From NCBI RefSeq assembly GCF_037039395.1, contig NZ_CP146242.1, positions 1,911,001 through 1,975,000 of the forward strand: a stretch of 64,000 nucleotides of DNA. The letters are read 5' to 3'. The notes beneath the pieces are model-generated. The model had not been told where the DNA came from. It saw nothing but the letters and a program-made list of their open reading frames with translations, and did no database searches. Positions 55,233-64,000 of the stretch are shown here, one piece after another. Positions within the stretch are counted from its first letter, which is position 1, and every line of letters starts with the position of its first letter. Made by a program: the position numbers and the translations under genes. This stretch comes from Agrobacterium vitis (GTDB taxonomy: Bacteria; Pseudomonadota; Alphaproteobacteria; Rhizobiales; Rhizobiaceae).

Positions 55233-55260
55233 AAAAAGGCGGCCCGAAGACCGCCTTTTT
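55233..55260 (-). terminator. Terminator of the ribosomal/SRP operon (rplS end)
   Basis: AAAAAGGCGG / CCGCCTTTTT, 10-bp stem and 8-base loop. On the minus strand it is preceded by A-rich and followed by T-rich tracts, 20 bp past the rplS stop; it can work in both directions. Confidence 0.85.
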
Positions 55261-55279
55261 CAGAAAGATTATGCCAGAC

Positions 55280-55822
55280 TTATTCAGCCGAACCTTCGGC
55301 TGCCTTTGCAGCTTCGGCTTCAGCAGCGGCAGCCTTTTCGGCGGCTTCTGCTGCGGCCTTTTCAGCGGCCAGAGCCTGTGCTGCTGCAACCTTTTCGGCT
55401 TCCAGGCGGGCCTTTTCCTCGGCAAGTGCGGCGCGCTCGGCGTCGTTCAGCTTGCGGGCGCGGGTGCCGGTGTTTTCAACGATACGAGCGGATTTGCCGC
55501 GACGGTCGCGCAGGTAGTAGAGCTTGGCGCGACGGACCTTACCGCGACGAACCACTTCGACGCTTTCAACCAGCGGCGAATAGACCGGGAAAACGCGCTC
55601 GACGCCTTCGCCATAGGAAATCTTGCGAACGGTGAAGCTTTCGTTGATGCTGCCGCCGGAGCGGGCAATGCATACGCCTTCATAGGCCTGTACGCGGGTA
55701 CGGTTGCCTTCCGTGACGCGGACGTTGACGCGCAGCGTATCGCCAGGAGAAAATTCCGGCAGGGTGCGCTTGGCTTCGATCTTGGCGGCCTGTTCGGCTT
55801 CTAGCTGCTGAATGATGTTCAT
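55280..55822 (-). CDS. rplS: 50S ribosomal protein L19 (bL19) with extended tail
   Basis: The core L19 ([58 protein letters not shown]) is about 115 residues. A further 60-residue Ala/Glu/Lys-rich helix ([20 protein letters not shown]) follows, so the protein is 180 residues. Start ATG 55822. In the usual operon it follows trmD directly; here a TSUP gene on the other strand separates them. Confidence 0.96.
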   Translation of the reverse strand: MNIIQQLEAEQAAKIEAKRTLPEFSPGDTLRVNVRVTEGNRTRVQAYEGVCIARSGGSINESFTVRKISYGEGVERVFPVYSPLVESVEVVRRGKVRRAKLYYLRDRRGKSARIVENTGTRARKLNDAERAALAEEKARLEAEKVAAAQALAAEKAAAEAAEKAAAAEAEAAKAAEGSAE

Positions 55823-56095
55823 CGGTTTAACCTTTTCAAGTTCTTCTGAAACAGCCAGAGCGCTCATCCCTCATCCCTGGGTCATAGCCTCGGGATGACG
55901 CCTTGCGGCGGGAGCGGTTTCGCAGTTCTTTGTTTTCGGTCTTTTCAGTCTCGTTAACGGGATAACACCCGTTTCCGCGCCTGCCCTTATACCAATCGGT
56001 CCTGCTTGTCATCCCTTGGCCCCAAGAATTTTGCTCGGGTTGCCGACTTGCGCAGGCGGCGGGCTGTTGCAATAACGGCGCGGGGGGAGCCATTC

Positions 56096-56839
56096 ATGTC
56101 GATAGAAATCATCAGTCTGATGTTTGCCGCCGGGTTTTTCTCGGCGGTTGTCAATGCCATTGCCGGCGGCGGAACCTTCCTGACTTTCGGGGTGCTGACC
56201 CTGGCAGGCCTGCCCTCGGTCACGGCCAATGCGACCTCGTCCATCATTCAGTTTCCCGGTTATATCACCTCGACGCTCGCCTATCGGCGCGAAATCGCTG
56301 CCCATTGGAAAAGTGCTGCGCTGCTGTCGATAATTTCAGCCGTGGGTTCGGTGGTCGGTGCGTTGATCCTGATTTCCCTTTCCAATCCCACCTTCAGCCG
56401 CCTGGTGCCATGGCTGTTGCTGATGGCAACGCTGGTGTTTGCGCTTGGCCCCCGGCTGAGGCGCAAGGCCGATAAGCAGCACCCCGCCAACGTGCTCGGA
56501 TTGCTGCTGCAAGGCATCACCTCCGTCTATGGCGGATTTTTCGGAGCGGGCATGGGCATTATGATGCTGGCCTCGCTGCAATTTGCCAGCGGCGGTGACT
56601 ACCACCATCTGAACGCGCTGAAAAATCTGTTGGCCATCGTTATCGCCGCGATTGCCATCCTGGTGTTTGCAACGGCTGGCGCGGTGTCGTGGCTGCATGC
56701 GGGCATCATGCTGCCGGCGGCGGCACTGGGCGGCTATGCCGGTGTGCACATGGCCAAACGCGCGCCGCAGACATTGCTGCGCTGGTTGGTGATCGCCGCT
56801 GGCCTGTCGCTGGCGATCTACTACTTTTTTAAAGGCTGA
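56096..56839 (+). CDS. TSUP (TauE/SafE) family membrane permease
   Basis: Sulfite-exporter-type permease, 247 residues, about eight helices; [23 protein letters not shown] and [19 protein letters not shown] are the paired repeats of the family. Substrate unknown (sulfur compound or organic acid). It overlaps the end of trmD by 19 bp on the opposite strand and interrupts the trmD-rplS operon. ATG 56096 follows GGGGGGAG. Confidence 0.9.
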   Translation: MSIEIISLMFAAGFFSAVVNAIAGGGTFLTFGVLTLAGLPSVTANATSSIIQFPGYITSTLAYRREIAAHWKSAALLSIISAVGSVVGALILISLSNPTFSRLVPWLLLMATLVFALGPRLRRKADKQHPANVLGLLLQGITSVYGGFFGAGMGIMMLASLQFASGGDYHHLNALKNLLAIVIAAIAILVFATAGAVSWLHAGIMLPAAALGGYAGVHMAKRAPQTLLRWLVIAAGLSLAIYYFFKG

Positions 56840-57555
56840 TTGGCCTGGGGGTGATTGGTGGAGGGCTGAGAGAGCAAATCGGGCCGCCGCTCGCGGGTCA
56901 GTGTCTCGGATTGCTCCTGGCGCCAGGCCTCGATGGCACCGTGATTGCCCGAGGTCAGCACTGCCGGGATCTCCCGGCCCTCAAAGACTTGCGGACGGGT
57001 ATAATGCGGATGTTCCAGCAACCCGCCCTCGAAGCTTTCATGCAGGCCAGACAGGTCATTGCCCATCACGCCGGGGATGATGCGCACCACGGCGTCCAGA
57101 AGTGTCAGGGCCGCAGGCTCTCCGCCTGAGAGAATATAATCGCCGATGGAGACTTCCTCCAGATTGCGGGCCTCGATGACCCGCTGGTCGACACCTTCGA
57201 ACCGTCCGCAGACGATCACCACGCCGGTACCTCCAGCGATTTCGCGGACCCGTTTCTGGGTGAGGGGCCTGCCCCGCGGGCTCATCAATAGACGGGGGCG
57301 CCTCTCACTGCCAAGGGTGTCATCTCCCAGACTGTCGATGGCTCTGGCCAGCACATCCGGTTTCAGCACCATGCCTGCACCGCCACCGGCGGGCGTGTCA
57401 TCAACGCTGCGGTGCTTGTCACTGGCAAAATCGCGGATCTGCACCGCCTCCATGGCCCATTGGCCGCGCTCCAGCGCCCGGCCCGCCAGCGACACGCCGA
57501 GATGCCCCGGAAACATCTCCGGATAGAGCGTCAGCACAGTTGCCTGAAATGTCAT
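56821..57555 (-). CDS. trmD: tRNA (guanine-N1)-methyltransferase
   Basis: SPOUT methyltransferase making m1G37 in tRNA, 244 residues. [20 protein letters not shown] start; knot and SAM-binding segment [26 protein letters not shown]; catalytic [15 protein letters not shown]. The C-terminal [11 protein letters not shown] overlaps the end of the convergent TSUP gene. 1 bp after the rimM stop region. Confidence 0.95.
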   Translation of the reverse strand: MTFQATVLTLYPEMFPGHLGVSLAGRALERGQWAMEAVQIRDFASDKHRSVDDTPAGGGAGMVLKPDVLARAIDSLGDDTLGSERRPRLLMSPRGRPLTQKRVREIAGGTGVVIVCGRFEGVDQRVIEARNLEEVSIGDYILSGGEPAALTLLDAVVRIIPGVMGNDLSGLHESFEGGLLEHPHYTRPQVFEGREIPAVLTSGNHGAIEAWRQEQSETLTRERRPDLLSQPSTNHPQANQPLKK

Positions 57556-57556
57556 A

Positions 57557-58129
57557 TCAGCGACCGCCGCTCTTCGGCTTGCCATCGGCGCTGAACGGTT
57601 CCTCGCTCCCGTCGTCCTTCAGGCCTGCTGCCTCGGGATCGATCAACAGCTTGCCTTCCTCCAGATCGATTTCCAGCACGGCAGCCTCGGAAAACGGCAC
57701 AAGAACGGGGCGCTTGCCCGGTCCTTTTACTTCCAGCAGATCGCCTGCGCCGAAATCGAACACTGCCGTTACGGTGCCGTAGCTATTGCCTTCGGCATCC
57801 ACCACCGCCAGACCCTCCAGGTCGGCATAGTAGAATTCATCGTCATCAAGTTCTTCATCGGGCAGCGCGCTGCGCTCGATAAACAATTCCAACCCGTTCA
57901 AGGCTTCGGCGGCATTGCGGTCATTGACGCCGCGAAAGCGCACCACGACAACGGTTTTGGCCTCACGAATATCCAGCACCTCGAAGATCCGGCCATCTGC
58001 GGCATGCAGTTTGCCGTAGTCGCCCAGCGCCATCGGGTAGGCAGTGAAGGATTTCACCCGCACTTCGCCACGGAGGCCTTGGGCGGCACCGATAACGGCC
58101 ATCAGCACGGGATTTTCAAGCTTGGTCAT
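57557..58129 (-). CDS. rimM: Ribosome maturation factor RimM
   Basis: 30S assembly factor that binds S19, 190 residues. [21 protein letters not shown] and [21 protein letters not shown] (PRC barrel) are typical; the C-terminal 25 residues are disordered ([20 protein letters not shown]). ATG 58129 (MTKLENP) chosen. In operon with rpsP and trmD. Confidence 0.94.
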   Translation of the reverse strand: MTKLENPVLMAVIGAAQGLRGEVRVKSFTAYPMALGDYGKLHAADGRIFEVLDIREAKTVVVVRFRGVNDRNAAEALNGLELFIERSALPDEELDDDEFYYADLEGLAVVDAEGNSYGTVTAVFDFGAGDLLEVKGPGKRPVLVPFSEAAVLEIDLEEGKLLIDPEAAGLKDDGSEEPFSADGKPKSGGR

Positions 58130-58254
58130 GGCGGATGAAGGTCCTTGGCGACAGTCGGGGGGCTGTTTGAAATTGGGTAGAAGCGGACGAAGGATAAACG
58201 ACAAACGGGCGACATGAAACCATGCCGCCCGTCGGTCAAATCATTTCAAACCGA

Positions 58255-58626
58255 TTATTCAGCGGCTTCGGCAGTAGCAGCAGCCAGGGCATCAGCCTTC
58301 TGCTTCTTTTCAGCCAGACGCTCAACAGCGCGCTTGCCGGGCTTTGCCTTTTCAGGGTTGCTGCGTGCAGCGCGTTCAGCCAGGCCAGCTTCTGCAAGGA
58401 ACTTCAGAACGCGGTCGGTCGGCTGTGCGCCCTTGGCAATCCATTCCTTGATACGGTCAGCGTTCAGTTCAACGCGCTTTTCATTGTCCTTGCCGAGCAT
58501 TGGGTTCCAGGAACCAACCTTTTCCAGGAAACGGCCATCGCGTGGCGAACGGGCGTCGGCGATAACGATCTGGTAGTAAGGACGCTTCTTGGAGCCGCCG
58601 CGGGCGAGACGAATCTTGAGGGACAT
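58255..58626 (-). CDS. rpsP: 30S ribosomal protein S16 (bS16) with extended tail
   Basis: [35 protein letters not shown] start; 123 residues, versus about 80 in E. coli. The extra C-terminal part is Lys/Ala/Glu-rich ([25 protein letters not shown]), parallel to the L19 tail in the same operon. ATG 58626 is preceded by AAGGAG. Confidence 0.96.
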
Positions 58627-58690
58627 GGGTATACTCCTTGGTTTTTAACCGGCGCGGTCTGTTGCGTCCGGTATGTTGTTGAGGCCGCCG

Positions 58691-59023
58691 TCAGGCGGTC
58701 TGTTCCGTTTGACTGCTATGTTCAGCCGCAATGGCTTCATGATGCCGGATAACTTCCTTGATAATGAAATTCAGGAAAGTCTCGGCAAAATCCGGGTCGA
58801 GTTGGGCGTCCTTGGCAAGCTGCCGCAAACGTTCGATCTGGTATTCCTCCCGCGCCGGATCGGCGGCCGGAAGGTCGTATTTGGCTTTCAGCACGCCCAC
58901 TGCCTGTGTGCAGCGGAAGCGTTCGGCCAGCATATGCACCAGTGCCGCGTCGATATTGTCAATCGACTGGCGGTAACCGGCAAGTTCCTGTCTGATGGCA
59001 GTATCAAACACGGGAAGGGACAT
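58691..59023 (-). CDS. Chorismate mutase (AroQ class)
   Basis: 110 residues, the AroQ helical fold: IDNIDAALVHMLAERFRCTQAVGVLKAKYDLP with the active-site Arg/Lys/Gln pattern, then REEYQIERLRQLAKDAQLDPDFAETFLNFII. Catalyses chorismate to prephenate for Phe/Tyr. Typical rhizobial position between ffh and rpsP. Confidence 0.92.
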   Translation of the reverse strand: MSLPVFDTAIRQELAGYRQSIDNIDAALVHMLAERFRCTQAVGVLKAKYDLPAADPAREEYQIERLRQLAKDAQLDPDFAETFLNFIIKEVIRHHEAIAAEHSSQTEQTA

Positions 59024-59035
59024 CGGCAGCTATCC

Positions 59036-60619
59036 TCACTTCTTCTTTGGGAGGCCGGGAAGGCCTGGGAAGCCTCCACCAAGACCGGGCAATTTTCCAC
59101 CACCCAGGCCGGGAAGTCCGCCACCCATTCCACCTGCCAAGCCACCAAGGCCCGGTGGTGGCTTGATACCGGCGGCTTCAGCCTGGCGCGCCAGCGCTTC
59201 CAGCTGCTTGGGGTCCATGGAACTGAGATCCGGCATGCCGCCCATTCCACCCCCCATTCCGCCCATGCCCATCTTTCCGGCCAGGCCGCCCATCAGCTGC
59301 TTCATCATGCCGCCGCCCTTCTTGCCGCCCATCATTTTCATCATGTCGGCCATCTGGCGATGCATTTTCAAAAGCTTGTTGATCTCCGACGCATCGGTGC
59401 CGGAGCCCTTGGCAATGCGCTTCTTGCGGGAATGCTTGAGAATATCGGGATTGGTACGCTCGGCCTTGGTCATTGAGGAAATGATGGCGATCTGGCGGCC
59501 GAACATCTTGTCGTCCATGCCTGACGCCGCCATCTTGTCCTTCATTCCGGCCATGCCGGGCATCAGGCCCATAATGCCGCCCATGCCGCCCATTTTCTGC
59601 ATCTGGCGCAGCTGGTCGGCCAGGTCGTCGAGATCGAACTTGCCCTTGGCCATCTTGGCGGCCATGGCGGCTGCCTTTTCGGCGTCGATATTTTCAGCGG
59701 CCTTTTCGACCAGCGAAACGATGTCGCCCATGCCGAGAATACGGTCGGCGATCCGGCGCGGATGGAATTCATCCAGCTCCGTCATTTTTTCGCCGACGCC
59801 GATCAGCTTGATCGGCTTGCCGGTGACAGCACGCATGGAAAGGGCCGCGCCGCCACGGCCATCGCCGTCCATACGGGTCAGCACCAGGCCGGTAATGCCG
59901 ACGCGCTCATCGAAATTGCGGGCCAGATTGACGGCGTCCTGGCCAGTCAGCGCATCGGCGACCAGCAGAATTTCGTGCGGCCTCGCATTTTTCTTGATGT
60001 CGGCCATTTCGACCATCAAGGGCTCATCGATATGCGTACGGCCAGCGGTGTCGAGAATGACCACGTCATGGCCGCCCAGCTTGGCTGCCTGCACGGCACG
60101 GCTGGCAATATCGGTCGGTGACTGGCCGGCAATGATGGGCAGTGTATCGACGCCGGTCTGCACGCCCAATTGCCGCAATTGTTCCTGGGCGGCGGGACGG
60201 CGGGTGTCCAGCGAGGCCATCAAGACCTTCTTGCGGTCGCGGTCGGTCAACCGCTTGGCGATCTTGCCGGTCGTCGTGGTTTTGCCCGAGCCCTGAAGGC
60301 CGACCATCATGATCACAACAGGGGCCGGTGCGTGCAGGTCGATAGACACGCCCTCGGCGCCGAGCATGTCGACCAATTCGTCATGGACGATCTTGACGAC
60401 CATCTGGCCGGGCTTGATGGCTTTCAAAACAGCGGCGCCAACCGCCTTTTCCCGCACCTTGTCGGTGAAGCTGCGCACCACTTCCAGGGCGACGTCGGCT
60501 TCCAGCAGGGCGCGGCGAACCTCCCGCAGGGCGGCGGAAACATCGGCTTCCGACAACGCGCCACGGCCGGTCAGTCCATTCAAGATGGAGCCAAGACGGT
60601 CCTGCAGGTTCTCAAACAT
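59036..60619 (-). CDS. ffh: Signal recognition particle protein Ffh
   Basis: SRP54 GTPase that delivers nascent membrane proteins to FtsY. 527 residues: N domain, G domain with GLQGSGKTTTTGKIA, DTAGRTHIDEPL and TRMDGDGRGGAAL, and a methionine-rich M domain ending in a long Gly/Met/Pro-rich repeat tail (GGLPGLGGGKLPGLGGGFPG). ATG 60619 (MFENLQDRLG) chosen; a longer open frame upstream is not conserved. Confidence 0.96.
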   Translation of the reverse strand: MFENLQDRLGSILNGLTGRGALSEADVSAALREVRRALLEADVALEVVRSFTDKVREKAVGAAVLKAIKPGQMVVKIVHDELVDMLGAEGVSIDLHAPAPVVIMMVGLQGSGKTTTTGKIAKRLTDRDRKKVLMASLDTRRPAAQEQLRQLGVQTGVDTLPIIAGQSPTDIASRAVQAAKLGGHDVVILDTAGRTHIDEPLMVEMADIKKNARPHEILLVADALTGQDAVNLARNFDERVGITGLVLTRMDGDGRGGAALSMRAVTGKPIKLIGVGEKMTELDEFHPRRIADRILGMGDIVSLVEKAAENIDAEKAAAMAAKMAKGKFDLDDLADQLRQMQKMGGMGGIMGLMPGMAGMKDKMAASGMDDKMFGRQIAIISSMTKAERTNPDILKHSRKKRIAKGSGTDASEINKLLKMHRQMADMMKMMGGKKGGGMMKQLMGGLAGKMGMGGMGGGMGGMPDLSSMDPKQLEALARQAEAAGIKPPPGLGGLAGGMGGGLPGLGGGKLPGLGGGFPGLPGLPKKK

Positions 60620-60803
60620 CGCATCATCCTCATGGGTTGGGTTGCCCCAAACCTCGGGTTTTCCTGTGCCAAAAACAAGACGCAAAGCCAAAAATCACCC
60701 GAGGGCGCATCGCGCTGTCGGGTGTTGACCTCCGGGAACTCTTTATACCTTTACGGGTCCCGGTCGGCGGCTCGGAGTCATGTCTCGTCGCAGATTTGGG
60801 AGG

Positions 60804-60832
60804 GGTAAACAGCAAAATGCCGCAGGAGTCAA
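60804..60832 (-). promoter_or_regulatory. Candidate promoter of ffh operon
   Basis: Minus strand: CTTGACTCC-type -35 (TTGACT, 60832-60827), 17 bases, then TTTACC (60809-60804). Weak -10, placed about 185 bp before the ffh ATG. Other weak matches are possible. Confidence 0.35.
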
Positions 60833-60881
60833 GAATGCTTTGCCTTGAGCGGCGCGGGTGAGGGCCTCAGACGCGGATGTC

Positions 60882-61475
60882 TTACTGTTTTGCGTAGCGC
60901 TTGCTGTACTCGGCTTCATAGAAGGCCAGCCTGTCATGCCATTGCATGATCGATTGGCCGTCTCCTCCGGCATTTGCCTGGGCCGCGAGTTTTTGAACCC
61001 ATTGTCCGGCCTCCTGCGAGAATTCGTAGACGGTAAGGCCGTGTTCCTCGAGAACCTTCTGTGGGTCGATGCCGAATTTGACAGCTGCTTGCAGATGACC
61101 TTGAACTCTCGCATAGTCTTCAAAGGTCGCAAGCTTGCCTTTCTGTGCCACCTGCATCGGGGCTTGGGCAAAGCGACCGCTGTTGGGATTGGCAAAGGCC
61201 TCGCCATAGAGACGGGAGAATTCGCGTTGCGGATCGGGCGATTCTTTCCATGCCTTGGTAAAGCCGGCATCGACGTCCTGAAATTGGGTTTCGGTCACGC
61301 CCAGTATTTTCTCAACCTCGCTTCTGTCCATATTGTTGGCGATACGGGCGTTGGCGGCGGCCCATTCTTCAAAGGTTACGCCGTGAATGGGGGCGGGGAT
61401 ATTTTGCGCCCATGCCGGCAGGGCGAACGCAAAAGCCAAGGACGTGATCAGAACAGCTATTTTTATCAAATACAT
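60882..61475 (-). CDS. Hypothetical secreted protein
   Basis: 197 residues with a Sec signal peptide ending ALPAWAQN, so periplasmic or secreted. The mature part is helical and hydrophilic (FEEWAAANARIANNMDRSEVE, FEDYARVQGHLQAAVKFGID). No family recognised. It stands alone; no ribosome binding site was identified with confidence. Confidence 0.7.
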   Translation of the reverse strand: MYLIKIAVLITSLAFAFALPAWAQNIPAPIHGVTFEEWAAANARIANNMDRSEVEKILGVTETQFQDVDAGFTKAWKESPDPQREFSRLYGEAFANPNSGRFAQAPMQVAQKGKLATFEDYARVQGHLQAAVKFGIDPQKVLEEHGLTVYEFSQEAGQWVQKLAAQANAGGDGQSIMQWHDRLAFYEAEYSKRYAKQ

Positions 61476-61517
61476 ACATATGTCCTATTTGCCAAAAAAC
61501 GGTTGTAATCCATATCT

Positions 61518-61577
61518 AGAGTTTATCAGGGAAAAGTGGAGACCGATTTTCTCGAAAAAACAAATGAAAACAAGAGA
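61518..61577. repeat. Degenerate GTTTATC...GTGGAGACCG-type palindromic repeat
   Basis: TAGAGTTTATCAGGGAAAAG at 61518, then GTGGAGACCGATTTTCTCGA and AAACAAATGAAAAC: the layout of the elements at 13053, 18375 and 49875 with substitutions. Located between the secreted protein and the hydrolase gene. Confidence 0.55.
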
Positions 61578-61669
61578 GCCGAGAGCCTGGCCGGTTCAAT
61601 CTGAACCAGCCGGACGCTCGGTTATTATGACTTCCAGGGAAGTCATCGATTTTAACAATTGAAGATGTC

Positions 61670-62665
61670 ATGACAAAAAATCCCTATTATCGCGGTCCGG
61701 TTTCCGACCATTTCGATGGAACCCGTTTTTTCAATCCTGGCGGTATCGTGCCCTTCGGCTTTAACTCCGTGATGCGCTGGAAGCTCAATGGGCAGCGCGC
61801 TCGCTGGCCCAAGCAGGTCGAGTTGCCGGAAGGGCAGGCTCGGCCCGTGCCGCGTGTCGAGGGCAAAGACCTGCGGGTGACCATGATCGGCCATGCCTCG
61901 ATGCTGATCCAGGTTGGCGGACTCAATATTCTGACCGATCCTGTCTGGTCCGACCGGGCCAGCCCGGTTGCATTTGCCGGACCGAAGCGAGCGATCGCGC
62001 CAGGAATCCGGCTGAATGACCTGCCGCCCATCGATGTGGTGCTGATCACCCATAATCATTACGATCATCTGGACGGAAAGACGCTGGCGCGCCTGCATCA
62101 CGCATTTGCGCCGCATTTCGTCACGCCGTTGGGCAATGATGTCACTATTCGCCGCGCCGTGCCTCTGGCCCATGTCAGCGTGCTGGATTGGGGGCAGCAT
62201 TTAGCGGTCAGTATCGATACCCGTGTGACCGCAGAACCCTGCCATCACTGGTCGGCGCGCGGCGCAAGGGATCGGCGCATGGCGCTGTGGGCGGCCTTTG
62301 TGCTCGAAACGCCTGCCGGCAAGATTTACCATATCGGCGATACCGGCTTTCACGATGGCATCAATTACCGGGCAGCGGCCCGGAAATATGGCGGTTTCCG
62401 GTTGGCTATCCTGCCGATTGGCGCCTATGAGCCGCGCTGGTTCATGCGCGGCCAGCATCAGAACCCTCAGGAGGCGGTGGAGGGCTTCATGCTCTGCAAT
62501 GCCTCTTTTGCCATCGGCCATCATTTCGGAACGTTCCAGCTGACCGATGAGCCGATCACGGAGCCGGCGGACCATCTGGCCGTTGCGTTGGAAGCGGCGG
62601 GCATTGCGCCCGAACGGTTCCGGCCTTTGCAGGCTGGCCAGGTGTTTGATGTGCCTGCCGGTTGA
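61670..62665 (+). CDS. MBL-fold hydrolase, NAPE-PLD/UlaG-like
   Basis: 331 residues; metallo-beta-lactamase fold with [10 protein letters not shown] (the HxHxDH zinc motif) and downstream Asp/His ([18 protein letters not shown]). The N-terminal [20 protein letters not shown] resembles the N-acyl-phosphatidylethanolamine phospholipase D-like branch, so phospholipid hydrolysis is possible but not proven. ATG 61670 has no strong ribosome binding site. Confidence 0.87.
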   Translation: MTKNPYYRGPVSDHFDGTRFFNPGGIVPFGFNSVMRWKLNGQRARWPKQVELPEGQARPVPRVEGKDLRVTMIGHASMLIQVGGLNILTDPVWSDRASPVAFAGPKRAIAPGIRLNDLPPIDVVLITHNHYDHLDGKTLARLHHAFAPHFVTPLGNDVTIRRAVPLAHVSVLDWGQHLAVSIDTRVTAEPCHHWSARGARDRRMALWAAFVLETPAGKIYHIGDTGFHDGINYRAAARKYGGFRLAILPIGAYEPRWFMRGQHQNPQEAVEGFMLCNASFAIGHHFGTFQLTDEPITEPADHLAVALEAAGIAPERFRPLQAGQVFDVPAG

Positions 62666-62736
62666 GCCCTGCTGCCACTGGTAATTCCAGTGAAATTGCG
62701 CCATATAGCGCTCAACAACCGCAGGACAGGAAGGCT

Positions 62737-63648
62737 ATGGGCAATCGGGTCGAATTCGCGAAGATGAACGGGCTTGGCAACAAGATCCTGGTCGTCGACA
62801 TGCGTGGCCGCACCGACCGGGTCACGCCGCAGGCGGCCATTGCGCTGGCGGGCGACGCTGAAACCCATTTCGACCAGATCATGGCGATCCACGATCCCAA
62901 GCTGGCGGGTACTTTTGCCTATATCGACATTATCAATTGCGATGGCACGCTGGCGCAGGCCTGCGGCAATGGTACGCGCTGCGTGGTGCAGGCATTGTCG
63001 GCGGAAACCGGTCTGAAGGCTTTCACCTTCCAGACGCTGGCTGGCATTCTCAATGCTACCGAGCATGAAGACGGCTCGGTGTCCGTGGATATGGGTGTTC
63101 CGGTGTTCGACTGGAACCGCATCCCGCTGTCGGAAGAGTTTCACGATACCAGCCGGATCGAATTGCAGATCGGGCCGATCGATGCGCCGGTGCTGCATTC
63201 GCCTGCCGTGATGTCGATGGGCAATCCGCATGCGGTGTTCTGGGTGGACCGCGACCCGATGTCCTATGATCTGGAACGGTTCGGGCCGCTGCTCGAAAAC
63301 CATCCGCTGTTTCCCGAAAAGGCCAATATTACCCTGGCGCAAGTGACATCAAGGACCACGATGACCACCCGCACCTGGGAGCGCGGGGCGGGTCTGACGC
63401 TGGCCTGCGGTTCCGCCGCTTGTGCTGCGGGCGTTTCCGCTGCGCGCACCGGACGTACGGAGCGCAAAGTGACGATCACCGTCGCCTCCAGCCCCAACCG
63501 CCAAGCCCTCGACATCGAATGGCGCGAGCGTGACGGGCATGTGATCATGACCGGTGCGGCAGAATGGGAATGGGCTGGACAGCTCGATCCGCAAACCGGC
63601 GCCTGGCAGCGTGAACAGCAGGTAGGCCACGAGGCCTCGGTCTCGTGA
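62737..63648 (+). CDS. dapF: Diaminopimelate epimerase
   Basis: Epimerises L,L- to meso-diaminopimelate for lysine and peptidoglycan. 303 residues; the two catalytic cysteines are in [12 protein letters not shown] and [15 protein letters not shown] 62737 follows AGGACAGGAAGG. The TGA stop overlaps the GTG start of mtaB (GTGA), so the two are coupled. Confidence 0.96.
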   Translation: MGNRVEFAKMNGLGNKILVVDMRGRTDRVTPQAAIALAGDAETHFDQIMAIHDPKLAGTFAYIDIINCDGTLAQACGNGTRCVVQALSAETGLKAFTFQTLAGILNATEHEDGSVSVDMGVPVFDWNRIPLSEEFHDTSRIELQIGPIDAPVLHSPAVMSMGNPHAVFWVDRDPMSYDLERFGPLLENHPLFPEKANITLAQVTSRTTMTTRTWERGAGLTLACGSAACAAGVSAARTGRTERKVTITVASSPNRQALDIEWRERDGHVIMTGAAEWEWAGQLDPQTGAWQREQQVGHEASVS

Positions 63649-64000
63649 GCGGCGTAAACGTCATCACCTTCGGCTGCCGCCTCAATACCTACGAATCGGA
63701 AGTGATGAAGGCGGAGGCCGAAAAGGCGGGCCTTGACCAGGCCATTCTGGTCAATACCTGTGCGGTGACGGGCGAGGCGGTGCGTCAGGCCCGCCAGGCC
63801 ATCCGCCGGGCTCGGCGTGAAAACCCGCAGGCGCGGATTATCGTTACCGGCTGTGCCGCCCAGACCGATGCCGCAGGCTTTGCCGCCATGCCGGAAGTGG
63901 ATCTGGTGCTGGGCAATGAGGAAAAGCTGAAGGCCGAACATTACCGGGCCTTGCCCGACTTCGGCGTGGCTGCGGCGGAAAAGCTGCGCGTCAACGACAT
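63645..64000 (+). CDS. mtaB: tRNA ms2t6A methylthiotransferase MtaB (3'-truncated by window)
   Basis: Radical-SAM methylthiotransferase that makes 2-methylthio-t6A37 in tRNA. Starts GTG 63645 ([20 protein letters not shown]) and continues past base 64000 without a stop. The UPF0004 domain cysteines are in [16 protein letters not shown] and VTGCAAQ. The radical-SAM part lies beyond the window. Confidence 0.93.
   Translation, partial: MSGVNVITFGCRLNTYESEVMKAEAEKAGLDQAILVNTCAVTGEAVRQARQAIRRARRENPQARIIVTGCAAQTDAAGFAAMPEVDLVLGNEEKLKAEHYRALPDFGVAAAEKLRVND

Overview
The window looks like chromosomal DNA of an alphaproteobacterium of the Rhizobiaceae, most like Agrobacterium/Allorhizobium. Reasons seen in the sequence: rhizobial gene neighbourhoods (proB-proA-nadD-rsfS-rlmH; ffh-chorismate mutase-rpsP-rimM-trmD-rplS), an RpoH2-type sigma factor, a SAM-II riboswitch before metA, an Irr (ICE-type) box before bacterioferritin, Ala/Glu-rich tails on L19 and S16, and several families of short palindromic repeats typical of rhizobial intergenic DNA. 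It is mostly core genome, about 60 genes. No prophage, CRISPR array, transposase or integrase gene was seen.

Layout. 1-4.2 kb: proline synthesis (proB cut by the window edge, proA), NAD synthesis (nadD), ribosome silencing (rsfS) and 23S rRNA methylation (rlmH). 4.3-5.4 kb: iron storage (Bfd-like 2Fe-2S protein, bacterioferritin). 5.4-10.4 kb: stress and envelope quality control (htpG, rpoH2 with a candidate EcfG promoter, a LysM/M48 lipoprotein protease). 10.7-14.4 kb: thiamine uptake operon thiBPQ on the minus strand, led by a TPP riboswitch; thiP carries a palindromic repeat inside its 5' coding end. 14.7-18.2 kb: an AT-rich orphan gene, an exporter-like ABC protein whose nucleotide-binding domain lacks the catalytic motifs, and a small conserved protein. 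18.5-21.7 kb: Uup-type ABC-F ATPase, thiamine pyrophosphokinase, rpsU. 22.2-28.6 kb: MoxR ATPase, metA, a GNAT acetyltransferase, a VWA protein, aldose epimerase and an MFS carrier. 28.7-36.1 kb: tRNA-Gly, a prolyl-tRNA editing protein, thioredoxin/TPR chaperedoxin, a Lon-N domain protein, Trm112-like protein, a UbiH-type hydroxylase, acyl-CoA thioesterase, glnK-amtB. 36.4-44.9 kb: ftsK, lolA, xthA, a nucleotidyltransferase-HEPN fusion, a MITE-like inverted repeat, a cNMP-binding protein, an OmpR-type regulator, an L,D-transpeptidase and an aldo/keto reductase. 45.1-55.0 kb: leuC, two divergent glycosyltransferases, an amino-acid ABC permease and binding protein without an ATPase gene, and a metal cluster (CopD, CopC, PepSY protein, DUF2946-like protein). 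55.3-60.6 kb: the ribosome/SRP operon, interrupted by an opposite-strand TSUP permease. 60.9-64 kb: a secreted protein, an NAPE-PLD-like hydrolase, dapF and the start of mtaB.

The most noteworthy signal is a roughly 97-bp two-stem element present three times (17730, 23171 and 48699 on the minus strand), each time pointing at the downstream gene. Its primary sequence differs but its base pairs are kept by compensatory changes. One copy abuts the SAM-II riboswitch of metA. It may be a RIME-like rhizobial intergenic element or an unrecognised structured leader.
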